Positions 1 through 8,535 of a stretch of DNA of 38,600 bases are shown one piece after another. The first letter of the stretch is position 1. Each line of letters starts with the position of its first letter. The notes beneath the pieces were generated by a model. It saw only the letters and a list, made by a program, of their open reading frames with translations, searched no databases and was not told the origin of the DNA. Where the stretch lies: positions 44,514-83,113 of the forward strand of contig JAGWAO010000005.1 in the NCBI GenBank assembly GCA_021296315.1. Direction: 5' to 3'. This stretch comes from Acidimicrobiia bacterium (GTDB taxonomy: Bacteria > Actinomycetota > Acidimicrobiia > Acidimicrobiales > Aldehydirespiratoraceae). The translations under genes were made by a program, and so were the position numbers.

Positions 1-2
1 TC

Positions 3-260
3 ATCGGCCCCGACAAGAAGATCAAGGCCTCCCTCACCTACCCGATGACCACCGGTCGCAACTTCGCCGAGATCCTGCGGCTGCTCGACTCGGTCCAGCT
101 CACCGCCAAGGAGCAGGTGGCCACCCCGGCCAACTGGAACCAGGGCGAGGACGTGATCATCGTCCCCGCAGTCTCCAACGAGGCCGCCGCCGAGAAGTAC
201 CCCGACGGCTGGGAGGCTCCCCTGCCCTACCTTCGGGTGGTCCCGCAGCCCGGCGCCTGA
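3..260 (+). CDS. 1-Cys peroxiredoxin (Prx6-like), C-terminal part; gene starts before the window
   Basis: Frame open from base 3: IGPDKKIKASLTYPMTTGRNFAEILRLLDSVQLTAKEQVATPANWNQGEDVIIVPAVSNEAAAEKYPDGW..., typical of the Prx6 C-terminal region. Confidence 0.88.
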   Translation: MGPDKKIKASLTYPMTTGRNFAEILRLLDSVQLTAKEQVATPANWNQGEDVIIVPAVSNEAAAEKYPDGWEAPLPYLRVVPQPGA

Positions 261-272
261 CCGCCACCCGAA

Positions 273-315
273 CTGTGTGCGGTTCTTGTCCATACTGACC
301 GGCAACCGCACACAG
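273..315. promoter_or_regulatory. Perfect 12-bp inverted repeat (CTGTGTGCGGTT ... AACCGCACACAG), 19-nt loop; terminator-like hairpin or operator
   Basis: Arms at 273-284 and 304-315 read directly from the sequence; intergenic; no T-tract follows. Confidence 0.6.
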
Positions 316-356
316 AACCAGCTACACGCCGCCCGCCGGGCTCCTACGCTGCGGCG

Positions 357-1529
357 ATGACGCCGACCATCGCCGACATCCGGGCCGCGCCACTGCGACG
401 CCCCGAAGTGCTCGGGCGGCCGCGGGCAAGCACTGCCTCCTGGGATCCGTGGGGGCTGATGCACCCCCTGTCGAACGACCGGGCCTTCGCCGGCCAGGCC
501 GCGCGCTTCGCACCCCCGTGGGGCGAGGTGGTGTGCGTGGCCACCGCCTCCGACGGCACCTTCGGCGTGGGCATGACCAGCCAGGCCGGCCCGATCACAC
601 CGGTCATCAACGACTTCTTCGCCCCCATGCTGGCCGGCGAGCCCGCGCTGGCCACCGAGAAGCTGTGGAACATGATGGCGCGCAGCGCCAACAGCGCCTT
701 CGGCGCATCCGGTCTCGCCTCGTTCGCAGTGGGCGCGGTGGACCTAGCCCTGTGGGACCTGAAGGGCAAGATCCTGGGCGTGCCCGTGTACGAACTGATC
801 GGCGGCCCGGCCCGGGATCGCACCCGCTGCTACGCCACCGGCAACGACCTCGACGACCTGCGAGACCGGGGCTTCGACTCGTTCAAGCTGGCCTGCGGTG
901 TGGGCTCGGGAGCGGCCACCGCCGGTATCGAGGAGACCGAACGCCTGGTGTCCGACGCCCGCTCGGAGCTTGGACCGGACGCCGACATCATGCTCGACTG
1001 CTGGCCGGTGCTCGACGCCTCCTACGCGGTGCGGCTGGGCGAGGCGATGCAGCCCTACCGGCTCACGTGGATCGAGGACTACGCCCAGCCCGACGACTGG
1101 CCCGGTTACGCGGATGTCCGCCGGCGCCTGCCGTCGGTGATGCTGGCCGCCGGTGAGCGCTGGTACACCGACCGCGCCTTCGCCCACGCAGCCGGGCAGC
1201 GCCTAGTCGATGTGGTCCAGCCCGACATCCAGTGGGTGGGAGGCGCCACCGCGGTTCTCAAGATCGCGGCCATCGCGGCCGCAGCCGGCATCGAGCTGGC
1301 CCTCCACGGCGGCTGCAACGACTCCTACGGCCAGCACCTCTGCCATGGGCTGCCCGGCAATCGCTGGGCGGAGATGTTCGTGGGCTGCGGACCCGGCGAG
1401 TCGCTGATGGGGGCGTGGCGTTCGACTCCAGGGATGGCCGTCCCGACCGACGGCCGGCTGGTACCCAGCGACGCGCCCGGCTTCGGCATCGATCTGAACC
1501 GCGACCAGCTGGACGCCGCCATCTCCTGA
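357..1529 (+). CDS. Enolase-superfamily dehydratase, L-rhamnonate dehydratase-like
   Basis: VDLALWDLKGKILGVPVYELIGG, MLDCWPVLD, WIEDYAQPDD, VQPDIQWVGGATAVLKIAAIA, LALHGGCNDSYGQH; overall layout resembles RhmD. Confidence 0.82.
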   Translation: MTPTIADIRAAPLRRPEVLGRPRASTASWDPWGLMHPLSNDRAFAGQAARFAPPWGEVVCVATASDGTFGVGMTSQAGPITPVINDFFAPMLAGEPALATEKLWNMMARSANSAFGASGLASFAVGAVDLALWDLKGKILGVPVYELIGGPARDRTRCYATGNDLDDLRDRGFDSFKLACGVGSGAATAGIEETERLVSDARSELGPDADIMLDCWPVLDASYAVRLGEAMQPYRLTWIEDYAQPDDWPGYADVRRRLPSVMLAAGERWYTDRAFAHAAGQRLVDVVQPDIQWVGGATAVLKIAAIAAAAGIELALHGGCNDSYGQHLCHGLPGNRWAEMFVGCGPGESLMGAWRSTPGMAVPTDGRLVPSDAPGFGIDLNRDQLDAAIS

Positions 1530-1570
1530 CCGCCACTGGCTTGGCGGCCAGTGAGCCGGAGCCGGGCGGA

Positions 1571-1999
1571 TCAGGCCTGGGGCGTGGGGACAACTCCCAG
1601 TTGCTGCATCATCGAGAGCCGATCAGCAACACCCCAGTGATCGGTTATCCGACCGTCGGCGAACCGGAGGATGTGGATGCCCGCCCACTCGGCACCCCTT
1701 CCAGTGGGCGCGAACCCGAGGTACTCGCCTCTCATCGTGCCCCGCCCTCGGGTTCGGTGGATGACCAGGTCATCGATGGCCCACTCGTCCTCGATGAGGT
1801 ACCGGATGTCGGGAAAGGCGACATGGAGATTCGCCACCAACTCCTTGACTCCGTCCCGGCCCCGGGACTGGAGTCCGGCTGGGGCGCCGTGATCGACCAC
1901 ATCGGCCGCGAACAACTCATCGGCGGCTGAGAGACTCCCGGCGTTGAACAACTCGTCCATCACCCGGCGGGCCCGGACGAGGTTGTCGGGCCCGCTCAT
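1571..1999 (-). CDS. SnoaL-like/ester cyclase family protein (NTF2 fold)
   Basis: MSGPDNLVRARRVMDELFNAGSLSAADELFAADVVDHGAP...WAGIHILRFADGRITDHWGVADRLSMMQQLG; start trimmed from the ORF start at 2113. Confidence 0.8.
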   Translation of the reverse strand: MSGPDNLVRARRVMDELFNAGSLSAADELFAADVVDHGAPAGLQSRGRDGVKELVANLHVAFPDIRYLIEDEWAIDDLVIHRTRGRGTMRGEYLGFAPTGRGAEWAGIHILRFADGRITDHWGVADRLSMMQQLGVVPTPQA

Positions 2000-2097
2000 C
2001 GGTAAGTCCCCATTCGGCGCCCTTTGCATGCCGTCGCACCACGAGCGTACCATCGTCATTCCCGTGCCCTGGAAGCGATAGCGCTCGTTCGGTCTGG

Positions 2098-2994
2098 ATG
2101 CTGGCTGTTGCACTCGCCCTCTCGGCCGCGATCCTCTTCGCGTTGAACGCCATTGCCCTGCGCCGGGCCACGGCTCACGGCCCTCCCCTAGCGGGCCTGC
2201 TCGTCTCGGCGATGACGAGCCTCCCGGTGATCGCCATCATCACCATGGCAACCGGCGAGTACCGCCACTACTCCGAGATCGGGGCTGCGGCGGGCCTGTT
2301 CGCGCTGGCCGCGCTGGCCGAGTTCGTGATCGGCGGCGCGCTCTTCTACACCGCCATCAGCCTGATCGGCAGCTCGCGGACGAGTGTCCTGGTCGGGACG
2401 TACCCGCTCTTCTCGCTGGTGCTGGCGGCGTCGATCCTCGACGAGCGGATCAGCCTTCTGGTGGCCGCCGGAGGCTTGCTGGTGATATCGGGCCCGATCG
2501 TGCTGGCTCGTGGGGAAGCCAGTAGCACGCTCGCCTCCGAACCACGATCTCAGACCTCGCGCGGCATCCTGCTCGCCCTGGGCGCGGCGGCCAGTTGGGG
2601 GCTGGCTCCGATCTTCATCAAGTCGGCCCTGGACCGGGCCCCGTTCCCGTTGCTCGGCAATCTCATCGCGTACATCACGTCGGGGGCGGTCATGGGCGCT
2701 CTGGTCGCCGAGCCCCGATTCCGGCGATCGGTGACGTCGCTGTCGAGGCAGGCCGTCGGATGGTACGTGATAGCGGCGACCATCGGGAGCGCCGCCCAGA
2801 TCATGCACTTCCTCGCCCTCGGGGAGGGTGATGTCTCTGTGGTGGTCCTGCTGATCCAGACCCAGGTGGTCTTCATCATCCTGCTGACCATGCTGTTCAA
2901 CCGCACACTCGAGACGGTCAGGCCCCACGTGATCGTCGGGGCAGCCCTCGTCGTCGCGGGAGCCGGATTGATCACCTACCACGGCGCCGGGTGA
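2098..2994 (+). CDS. EamA/DMT-family transporter
   Basis: About ten hydrophobic segments in two repeated halves; ALNAIALRRA..., ...AAASWGLAPIFIKSAL. Confidence 0.82.
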   Translation: MLAVALALSAAILFALNAIALRRATAHGPPLAGLLVSAMTSLPVIAIITMATGEYRHYSEIGAAAGLFALAALAEFVIGGALFYTAISLIGSSRTSVLVGTYPLFSLVLAASILDERISLLVAAGGLLVISGPIVLARGEASSTLASEPRSQTSRGILLALGAAASWGLAPIFIKSALDRAPFPLLGNLIAYITSGAVMGALVAEPRFRRSVTSLSRQAVGWYVIAATIGSAAQIMHFLALGEGDVSVVVLLIQTQVVFIILLTMLFNRTLETVRPHVIVGAALVVAGAGLITYHGAG

Positions 2995-3060
2995 CCCCGC
3001 CCAACGGCCCTTCAGAACGTGCGTCGGCAGGTGCGAGCCCTCATGGTGCGGCGATGTGTC

Positions 3061-3147
3061 TCCCGCTCTTGTTCGCTGCGCTCACGGGCCGCTCGGGCCA
3101 CGGCCTCACCCGTATGGGCCGCATCGCGGCCGACCCGCTCGGCCTCT
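3061..3147 (+). repeat. Interspersed repeat, copy A
   Basis: Head TCCCGCTCTTGTTCGCTGCGCTCACGGGCCGCTCGGGCCACGGCCTC, tail CTCGGCCTCT; shared with 4183-4272, 11780-11841 and 31052-31148. Confidence 0.85.
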
Positions 3148-4142
3148 CACACGTAGGCGACGCCCAGTTCTTCCTTGAGCATTCGGCGATAGGCGATGGC
3201 GCCGGCGTCGGCCACCTTGACGTGGAGTTCCTCGGTCAAGTCCACGGGAACCATGTGAGGCCGCTGGCTCTCGATGATGTCCTTGTCCTGGGGCAGCAGC
3301 AGGTCGAGGAAGTCGATGAACTCCTGATCAGGAGTGTCGAGAGAGTGGTTGCGCGACTCGTAGCGCCACAGCGCGCAGCGATGCTCGTCAATCGGATGAT
3401 GAAGGCCCCAGATCGTGGTGGTGCCGCGCTCGCCTCGAAAGATCAGTGTGAACGTGTAGGGCATTTCCACCCGGATCTCGTGACGGACGGTCTCAACCCC
3501 GTCGGCGAACGTCTCCGGACCGACCGACCGCTTGGTGTACCGCATGTAGACGACACCGTCGTCGATCTCGACGTCATAAGGCTCGATCACCGTGTCGCCC
3601 GGGGACCCCAGCAACCCCGGATGCACAAAGTCCAGGTGGGCCAGATCCAGCGCGTTCTCCGCGAACCGAGCCGCTCCCGCCTCCCGGATCCCGCAGAACT
3701 TGCTCCAGGTATGGAACTCGGGATCATCCAACCACGGGTACTCGGGCACGGGCTTCAAGGGATCCTCCAGAGCGACCCACACCAACCCGTACCGCTCCTC
3801 ACAACCGTACGCAACGGCCTTGGCCCGCCCCGGGATTCGCTGAGCATCGGCCGGCTGGGACGGGATCAGCACACAGGTCCCGTCTGCGTCGTACTTCCAT
3901 CCGTGGTACGGACACTGCAGACACCCGTCGTCAGTCACCCAGCCCAACGACAGGCGCGTCCCCCGATGCACACACAGGTCGGCGAAGCACCTCACCGCCC
4001 CACCGGAACGGAACAGCACCAGACCCTCACCCAGCAACGTCACCGCAACCGGCGAGTCCTCCACCCACGAAGACTCAGCCACCGGATGCCAGAAACGCCT
4101 CAACGGCGCCAGGTCCGCACCAGCCGACATCTGCGTCACCAT
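3147..4142 (-). CDS. Rieske [2Fe-2S] ring-hydroxylating oxygenase alpha subunit (RHO1)
   Basis: Rieske CVHRG...CLQCPYHGW; iron-site ENALDLAHLDFVH; start placed at MVTQMSAGADLAPLRRFWHPVAE (upstream in-frame extension overlaps repeat B). Confidence 0.92.
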   Translation of the reverse strand: MVTQMSAGADLAPLRRFWHPVAESSWVEDSPVAVTLLGEGLVLFRSGGAVRCFADLCVHRGTRLSLGWVTDDGCLQCPYHGWKYDADGTCVLIPSQPADAQRIPGRAKAVAYGCEERYGLVWVALEDPLKPVPEYPWLDDPEFHTWSKFCGIREAGAARFAENALDLAHLDFVHPGLLGSPGDTVIEPYDVEIDDGVVYMRYTKRSVGPETFADGVETVRHEIRVEMPYTFTLIFRGERGTTTIWGLHHPIDEHRCALWRYESRNHSLDTPDQEFIDFLDLLLPQDKDIIESQRPHMVPVDLTEELHVKVADAGAIAYRRMLKEELGVAYV

Positions 4143-4182
4143 GTTCCCCCTTCGATGTGACAGCCAACGGCGCTCGTACCCT

Positions 4183-4272
4183 AGAGGCCGAGCGAATAGC
4201 CGAGCCAATCCGGTCCATACGGGCGAGGCCGTGGCCCGAGCGGCCCTCAGGTCGCTGCGAACAAGAGCGGGA
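4183..4272 (-). repeat. Interspersed repeat, copy B (inverted relative to copy A)
   Basis: Reverse complement reads TCCCGCTCTTGTTCGCAGCGACCTGAGGGCCGCTCGGGCCACGGCCTCGCCCGTATGG...CTCGGCCTCT. Confidence 0.85.
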
Positions 4273-4351
4273 ACCACACCGCTGTGCCGCGTTCGCCTCC
4301 CAACTACAGGCGAACGCACTCAGCGAACGGCTCAAGGGCCGGGCGAGCCGC

Positions 4352-4392
4352 CTTCGACAACCACATCCTGCTCATGTAATGTCTGACACATT
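4352..4392 (+). promoter_or_regulatory. Candidate promoter of the binding-protein gene with palindrome TGTCTGACA (4380-4388)
   Basis: TTCGAC-N16-TGTAAT followed by TGTCTGACA within AATGTCTGACACATT. Confidence 0.4.
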
Positions 4393-4419
4393 CAACCCAC
4401 AGAGAAGGGGGACTCCAAA

Positions 4420-5859
4420 ATGGGAGCTATGCGCAGGTCGGGAGGCCGGTCGTGGATGGTGACGCTTGTTGCCGTCCTGGCCGCCTTCACCTTGATGGCC
4501 GCAGCCTGCGGCGAGGACGATGAGCCCGCACCCGCACCCGCCGCACCCGCGGTGGACACCGCGGCCCTTGAGGCGGCCCAAGCGGACGCCGCGGCTGCTC
4601 AAGCGGACGCCGCGGCTGCCCTAGCGGGGGCGAGCGCCGCGGCCGAAGCGGCCGCCGAGGCCCAAGCGGCCCTTGAAGCTGCGCTGGCAGAAGCCATGGC
4701 CGCGGCAGAGGGCCAGGTAGACCCGGAGACTGTGGCTGCGCTCGACGCACAGCTGCAGGAGGCCCAGGCTGCTGCCGAGGCAGCCGAAGCCGAGGCCGCA
4801 GCTGCAGCCGCGGAAGCCGAGGCGGCCACCGCGGCGGCCGAGGCGGCCCAGGCTGAGGCAGCCGAGGCCGCGGCTACGGCCGAGGAGGCTGCCGCCGGCC
4901 CGACCGACCCGTGCGGCGGCGAGAACGAGACCAGCACCGTCACCATCATGATGGATTGGCTCGCCTACTGGAGTTGGGCTGCGCTCGTAGCTGCCGACGA
5001 CCAGGGCTACTACGCCGAGGAGGGTCTCAAGGTGGACATCATCGCTCCGCCTTCGGCCGCTGAGCCGCTCAAGATGCTGGCGGCCGACCAGGTCGACTTC
5101 GCCATCAACTACGTGCCGGCCCTGTTCACCGCCCGTGCCGCAGGCATCGATGTCAAGGCAGTGGCCGCCCACCAGCGGAACCTGTCCTCGAGCCTGTTCT
5201 GGCTGCCCGACGCCGGCATCGAGGGCCCCCAGGACTTCCGGGGCAAGACCATCGGCGCCACGGCCAAGCTCGACGAGAACGCCTACCTCGACACCCTGCT
5301 CGAGAGCGAGGGCATGACCCGCGACGACATCACCATCGTCGATCCGGGCTTCTCGTGGGCGCCGCTGCTGCTGGAAGGCGCGATCGACGTCGCCTACGGC
5401 GTGGCTCCCAGCCCGGCGTCCATGAAGGGCATCGGCGGCCCGTTCGACCTGGTACGCCTTGAGTACAAGGACTACGGGGTGCCCAACTATCCGTGGCTGC
5501 TGTTCGTGTCCAGCGACGCCTTCCTCAACGAGAACCCGGCTGCAACCTGCAGGTTCCTGCGGGCCACCAACCGGGGCATCGCCTACGCCTACAGCGACGA
5601 CGCCACCACCGAGGCCATTGCCAACATGCTGCACGGCATCAACGACGGCTTCTCGGTGCAGACGAGCCTCGACCATGCCGGGCTGATGAGGGCCGACTTC
5701 TTCGACGAGAACGGTCAGTGGGGCCAGCTGGTCGAGTCCGACTGGGATGCCGGCCGGGCGTGGCTGGTCGAGCGTGGGCTGCTCGAGGCGGACAGCACCG
5801 TTCAGGTGTCCGACGTGATGACCAACGAGCACATCACCAAGGCTCTCGCGTCCGAGTAG
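4420..5859 (+). CDS. NitT/TauT (NMT1/THI5-like) ABC substrate-binding lipoprotein with long Ala/Glu-rich coiled-coil stalk (SBP1)
   Basis: Lipobox MAAAC; ~115-aa A/E/Q-rich segment; then TIMMDWLAYWSWAALVAADDQGYYAEEGLKVDII and SsuA/NMT1-like body. Confidence 0.88.
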   Translation: MGAMRRSGGRSWMVTLVAVLAAFTLMAAACGEDDEPAPAPAAPAVDTAALEAAQADAAAAQADAAAALAGASAAAEAAAEAQAALEAALAEAMAAAEGQVDPETVAALDAQLQEAQAAAEAAEAEAAAAAAEAEAATAAAEAAQAEAAEAAATAEEAAAGPTDPCGGENETSTVTIMMDWLAYWSWAALVAADDQGYYAEEGLKVDIIAPPSAAEPLKMLAADQVDFAINYVPALFTARAAGIDVKAVAAHQRNLSSSLFWLPDAGIEGPQDFRGKTIGATAKLDENAYLDTLLESEGMTRDDITIVDPGFSWAPLLLEGAIDVAYGVAPSPASMKGIGGPFDLVRLEYKDYGVPNYPWLLFVSSDAFLNENPAATCRFLRATNRGIAYAYSDDATTEAIANMLHGINDGFSVQTSLDHAGLMRADFFDENGQWGQLVESDWDAGRAWLVERGLLEADSTVQVSDVMTNEHITKALASE

Positions 5860-5898
5860 TCGAGGACCTCACAACCGCGGGCTCGCGAGAGTCCGGCA

Positions 5899-6738
5899 GT
5901 GGCTAACGAGAGTTCGGCCCGTTCAGGGCGCGGCCGCCGGTTTGGCGGCCGCGTCCTGGACGCGCTGCCCGCAGTGGGCGCGGGCGTGCTGGCCCTGGCT
6001 GCCTGGGAGTTGTTCGTCCCGATAACCGGCGTCAAGTCCTACCTGCTGCCACCGGCCCACAGCGTTGTGGCCGAGGCCATCACCGATGCCAGCGACCGGT
6101 TCCTCCCCGCCTCCTGGATCACCCTCCAGGAAGTGCTCATCGGCTTCGTCATAGGCTGCGGGCTGGGGATCCTCCTCGGCATCCTCCTGTCGATCAGCCC
6201 GCCGGTCGAGCGGGCGGTGATGCCCGTCATTGCGGGCGTGAGGGCCATGCCCGCTCTGGTGGTGGCCCCGCTGTTCGTGATCTGGTACGGGTTCACACTC
6301 ACGCCGAAGGTCCTGGTCGCCGCGTTCGTCTGCTTCTTCCCGGCCCTGGTCAACACCACCGCCGGCCTGACCATTACGCCGGAAGCGGAGCGCCAGCTGT
6401 TCAGGTCGCTGGGAGCAGGCCCGCTCCAGATGTACACGAAGCTCCGGCTGCCGGCCGCGCTGCCCTACATCTTCATCGGCGCCAAGAACGCGGTCGTCCT
6501 CTCGGTCATCGGGGCGATCGTGGGAGAATGGGTCGGCGGCGGCGGCGGGATCGGGCGGATGATGATCGACTCGGTGACGTCCAACCGGACCGAGAGGCTG
6601 ATGGCCGCTGTCGGCTACAGCGCGGCCATGGCCATCAGCTTGTTCCTGTTGGTGTCGGCTATCGAGCGGTTGTCGCTGCGGTGGTACTTCCTGTCGCGGG
6701 GAACGCGGTCGGGCGCCAACGCGGCAGTGAGGGGCTAG
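5899..6738 (+). CDS. NitT/TauT-type ABC permease
   Basis: LPASWITLQEVLIGFVIG, AMPALVVAPLFVIWYGFTLTPKVLVAAFVCFFP, EAA-loop-like FRSLGAGPLQMYTKLRLPAALPYIFIGAKNA. Confidence 0.9.
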   Translation: MANESSARSGRGRRFGGRVLDALPAVGAGVLALAAWELFVPITGVKSYLLPPAHSVVAEAITDASDRFLPASWITLQEVLIGFVIGCGLGILLGILLSISPPVERAVMPVIAGVRAMPALVVAPLFVIWYGFTLTPKVLVAAFVCFFPALVNTTAGLTITPEAERQLFRSLGAGPLQMYTKLRLPAALPYIFIGAKNAVVLSVIGAIVGEWVGGGGGIGRMMIDSVTSNRTERLMAAVGYSAAMAISLFLLVSAIERLSLRWYFLSRGTRSGANAAVRG

Positions 6739-6741
6739 ACG

Positions 6742-7536
6742 ATGTCGCGAGCACGGCTCGCCAACCTGTTGCGCACCGTCGGTGGACCGCTGCTGGCTCT
6801 GACCGTGCTGCTCGTGGCCTACGAGCTCTGGCGGCGCATCTCCGGCCAGCCCCACTTCCTCGTGCCGGACACACCCGACGTGATCGTCACCGCAGTCGTC
6901 GACGCCCAGGACACGCTGTGGCCCGCGGCATGGGTGACGCTCAAGGAGGCGATCTACGGGCTGCTGCTGGCAACCGCAGTCGGATGGACCCTCGGAGTGG
7001 TGGCGCAGGAGTCGAAGATCCTCGAGAAGGCGGTGATGCCCTATGCGGTCGTGTCGCAGGCGATTCCCACGCTGGCCATCGCTCCCCTGCTGATCCTGTG
7101 GTTCGGCTTCACCCTCCTTCCCAAGATCCTGGTCGCCGCTCTGCTCTGCTTCTTCCCGATACTCATCAACACCCACGCCGGGATGCGATCACTCGAATCC
7201 GAGTACCTCGACCTGATGTACTCGCTGGAGGCGGGCCGCTGGCAGACGCTCTTCAAGGTTCGCCTCCCCGCCGCGGTGCCGTTCATGTTCGCCGGCTTGA
7301 AGAACGGATGTGTCCTCGCCGTAGTGGGCGCCCTCGTGGCCGAGTGGGTCGGCGCCCATGAAGGCATGGGGCCGCTCATCATCCGATCCCTGGGGGTCTT
7401 CAAGACCACCATCGTCTTCGCGGCCATCCTGTACCTGTCCTTCATGTCCATCGCGCTGTTCTGGATTGTGAGCGCGATCGAGCGAATCGTCCTGCGCATC
7501 CTCTACGGGCGCCAGTCGTTGTCGACGGCTGCCTGA
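6742..7536 (+). CDS. NitT/TauT-type ABC permease (second, adjacent paralog)
   Basis: AIPTLAIAPLLILWFGFTLLPKILVAALLCFFPILINT, RWQTLFKVRLPAAVPFMFAGLKNG. Confidence 0.9.
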   Translation: MSRARLANLLRTVGGPLLALTVLLVAYELWRRISGQPHFLVPDTPDVIVTAVVDAQDTLWPAAWVTLKEAIYGLLLATAVGWTLGVVAQESKILEKAVMPYAVVSQAIPTLAIAPLLILWFGFTLLPKILVAALLCFFPILINTHAGMRSLESEYLDLMYSLEAGRWQTLFKVRLPAAVPFMFAGLKNGCVLAVVGALVAEWVGAHEGMGPLIIRSLGVFKTTIVFAAILYLSFMSIALFWIVSAIERIVLRILYGRQSLSTAA

Positions 7537-7545
7537 CCCGGCCCC

Positions 7546-8535
7546 GTGCGGTTCGGTTTCGGTTTCGTCCCGGTGCCGGGGCAAGTGCGGCGCGTCGCGC
7601 CGATGCTGGAGCAGCTCGGCTTCGACAGCCTCGCCGTCACCGACCACCCCACCGGCGCCACCGAGCACTTCAGCCAGATGATGCTGGCCGCCGAGCTGAC
7701 CGAGCGCATTGAGATCGGGGGCGGGGTCACGGTCGCGCCCCTCCGGCATCCCGCGGTCACCGCGTCGGGTCTCAACACGTTGCAGTTCGAGTCCGGGGGG
7801 CGGGCGTTCTGCGGGATCGGCCGCGGCGACGCCGGCGTGTTCTCGCTGGGACACGAGCCCCAGTCGATGGCGGACTTCGACGCGTACCTCTCGGAGCTGC
7901 GGCGCTTCCTTCACGGCGGCCTCGGATGGTCACAGGACCTCGATCTGCCGCGCGTGCCCCTCGACGTCGCGGTGAGCGGCCCCCGGATGTGCGATCTGGC
8001 CGGCCGCCACGCCGACCGGATCACCCTCGCCGTCGGCGCCGATCCCGTCGTGGTCGGTGACTGGCTGCAACGAGCCCGCGGCTCGGTGGAGAGGGCCGGA
8101 CGTGACCCCGACGGTGTCGAGTACGGTGCCTACACCCCGTGCGTGCTCGCCGACGACATCGAGACAGCCGTCTCCGGCGCCCGCCACATCACTGCGGTCT
8201 TCGCCCGCTTCTCCGCCATGCGGGGCCAGCGCAGCCCCCGATCGATACCTCCCATGCTAGAAGAGACCGCCGAAGCGGTCGACCGCGTGATCGGGCATGC
8301 ACCCGATCTCGCCATCGACGTCACCGACGTCGTGGCTGACGAGTTCGTGCACTGGTTCGCCGTCGCGGGAGGACCCGCGCATGCCGTTGACCGCTTCCAG
8401 GCCTTGGCGGATCTGGGCCTCGACCATGTGCAACTGGTGTCAGGCCTGCACGAACTCCCCGCCGAGGTCGCCGACCGCCACCTCGAACTCGTCGGCAACG
8501 CGGTGATTCCCGCCGTCACCGAGGCCGCCTTATGA
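7546..8535 (+). CDS. LLM-class (F420/flavin-dependent) oxidoreductase
   Basis: GTG start; MRFGFGFVPVPGQ...LGFDSLAVTDHP...RIEIGGGVTVAPLRHPAVTASGLNTLQFESGGRAFCGIGRGD. Confidence 0.85.
   Translation: MRFGFGFVPVPGQVRRVAPMLEQLGFDSLAVTDHPTGATEHFSQMMLAAELTERIEIGGGVTVAPLRHPAVTASGLNTLQFESGGRAFCGIGRGDAGVFSLGHEPQSMADFDAYLSELRRFLHGGLGWSQDLDLPRVPLDVAVSGPRMCDLAGRHADRITLAVGADPVVVGDWLQRARGSVERAGRDPDGVEYGAYTPCVLADDIETAVSGARHITAVFARFSAMRGQRSPRSIPPMLEETAEAVDRVIGHAPDLAIDVTDVVADEFVHWFAVAGGPAHAVDRFQALADLGLDHVQLVSGLHELPAEVADRHLELVGNAVIPAVTEAAL

Noticed and set aside
1534-1553. Short hairpin CACTGGC-TTGGCG-GCCAGTG after the dehydratase gene considered as terminator
   Set aside because: Only 7 bp, no T-tract; too weak to call.
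4621-5832. 403-aa minus-strand ORF antisense to SBP1
   Set aside because: Mirror of the repetitive stalk coding sequence; Gly/Arg/Leu low complexity.
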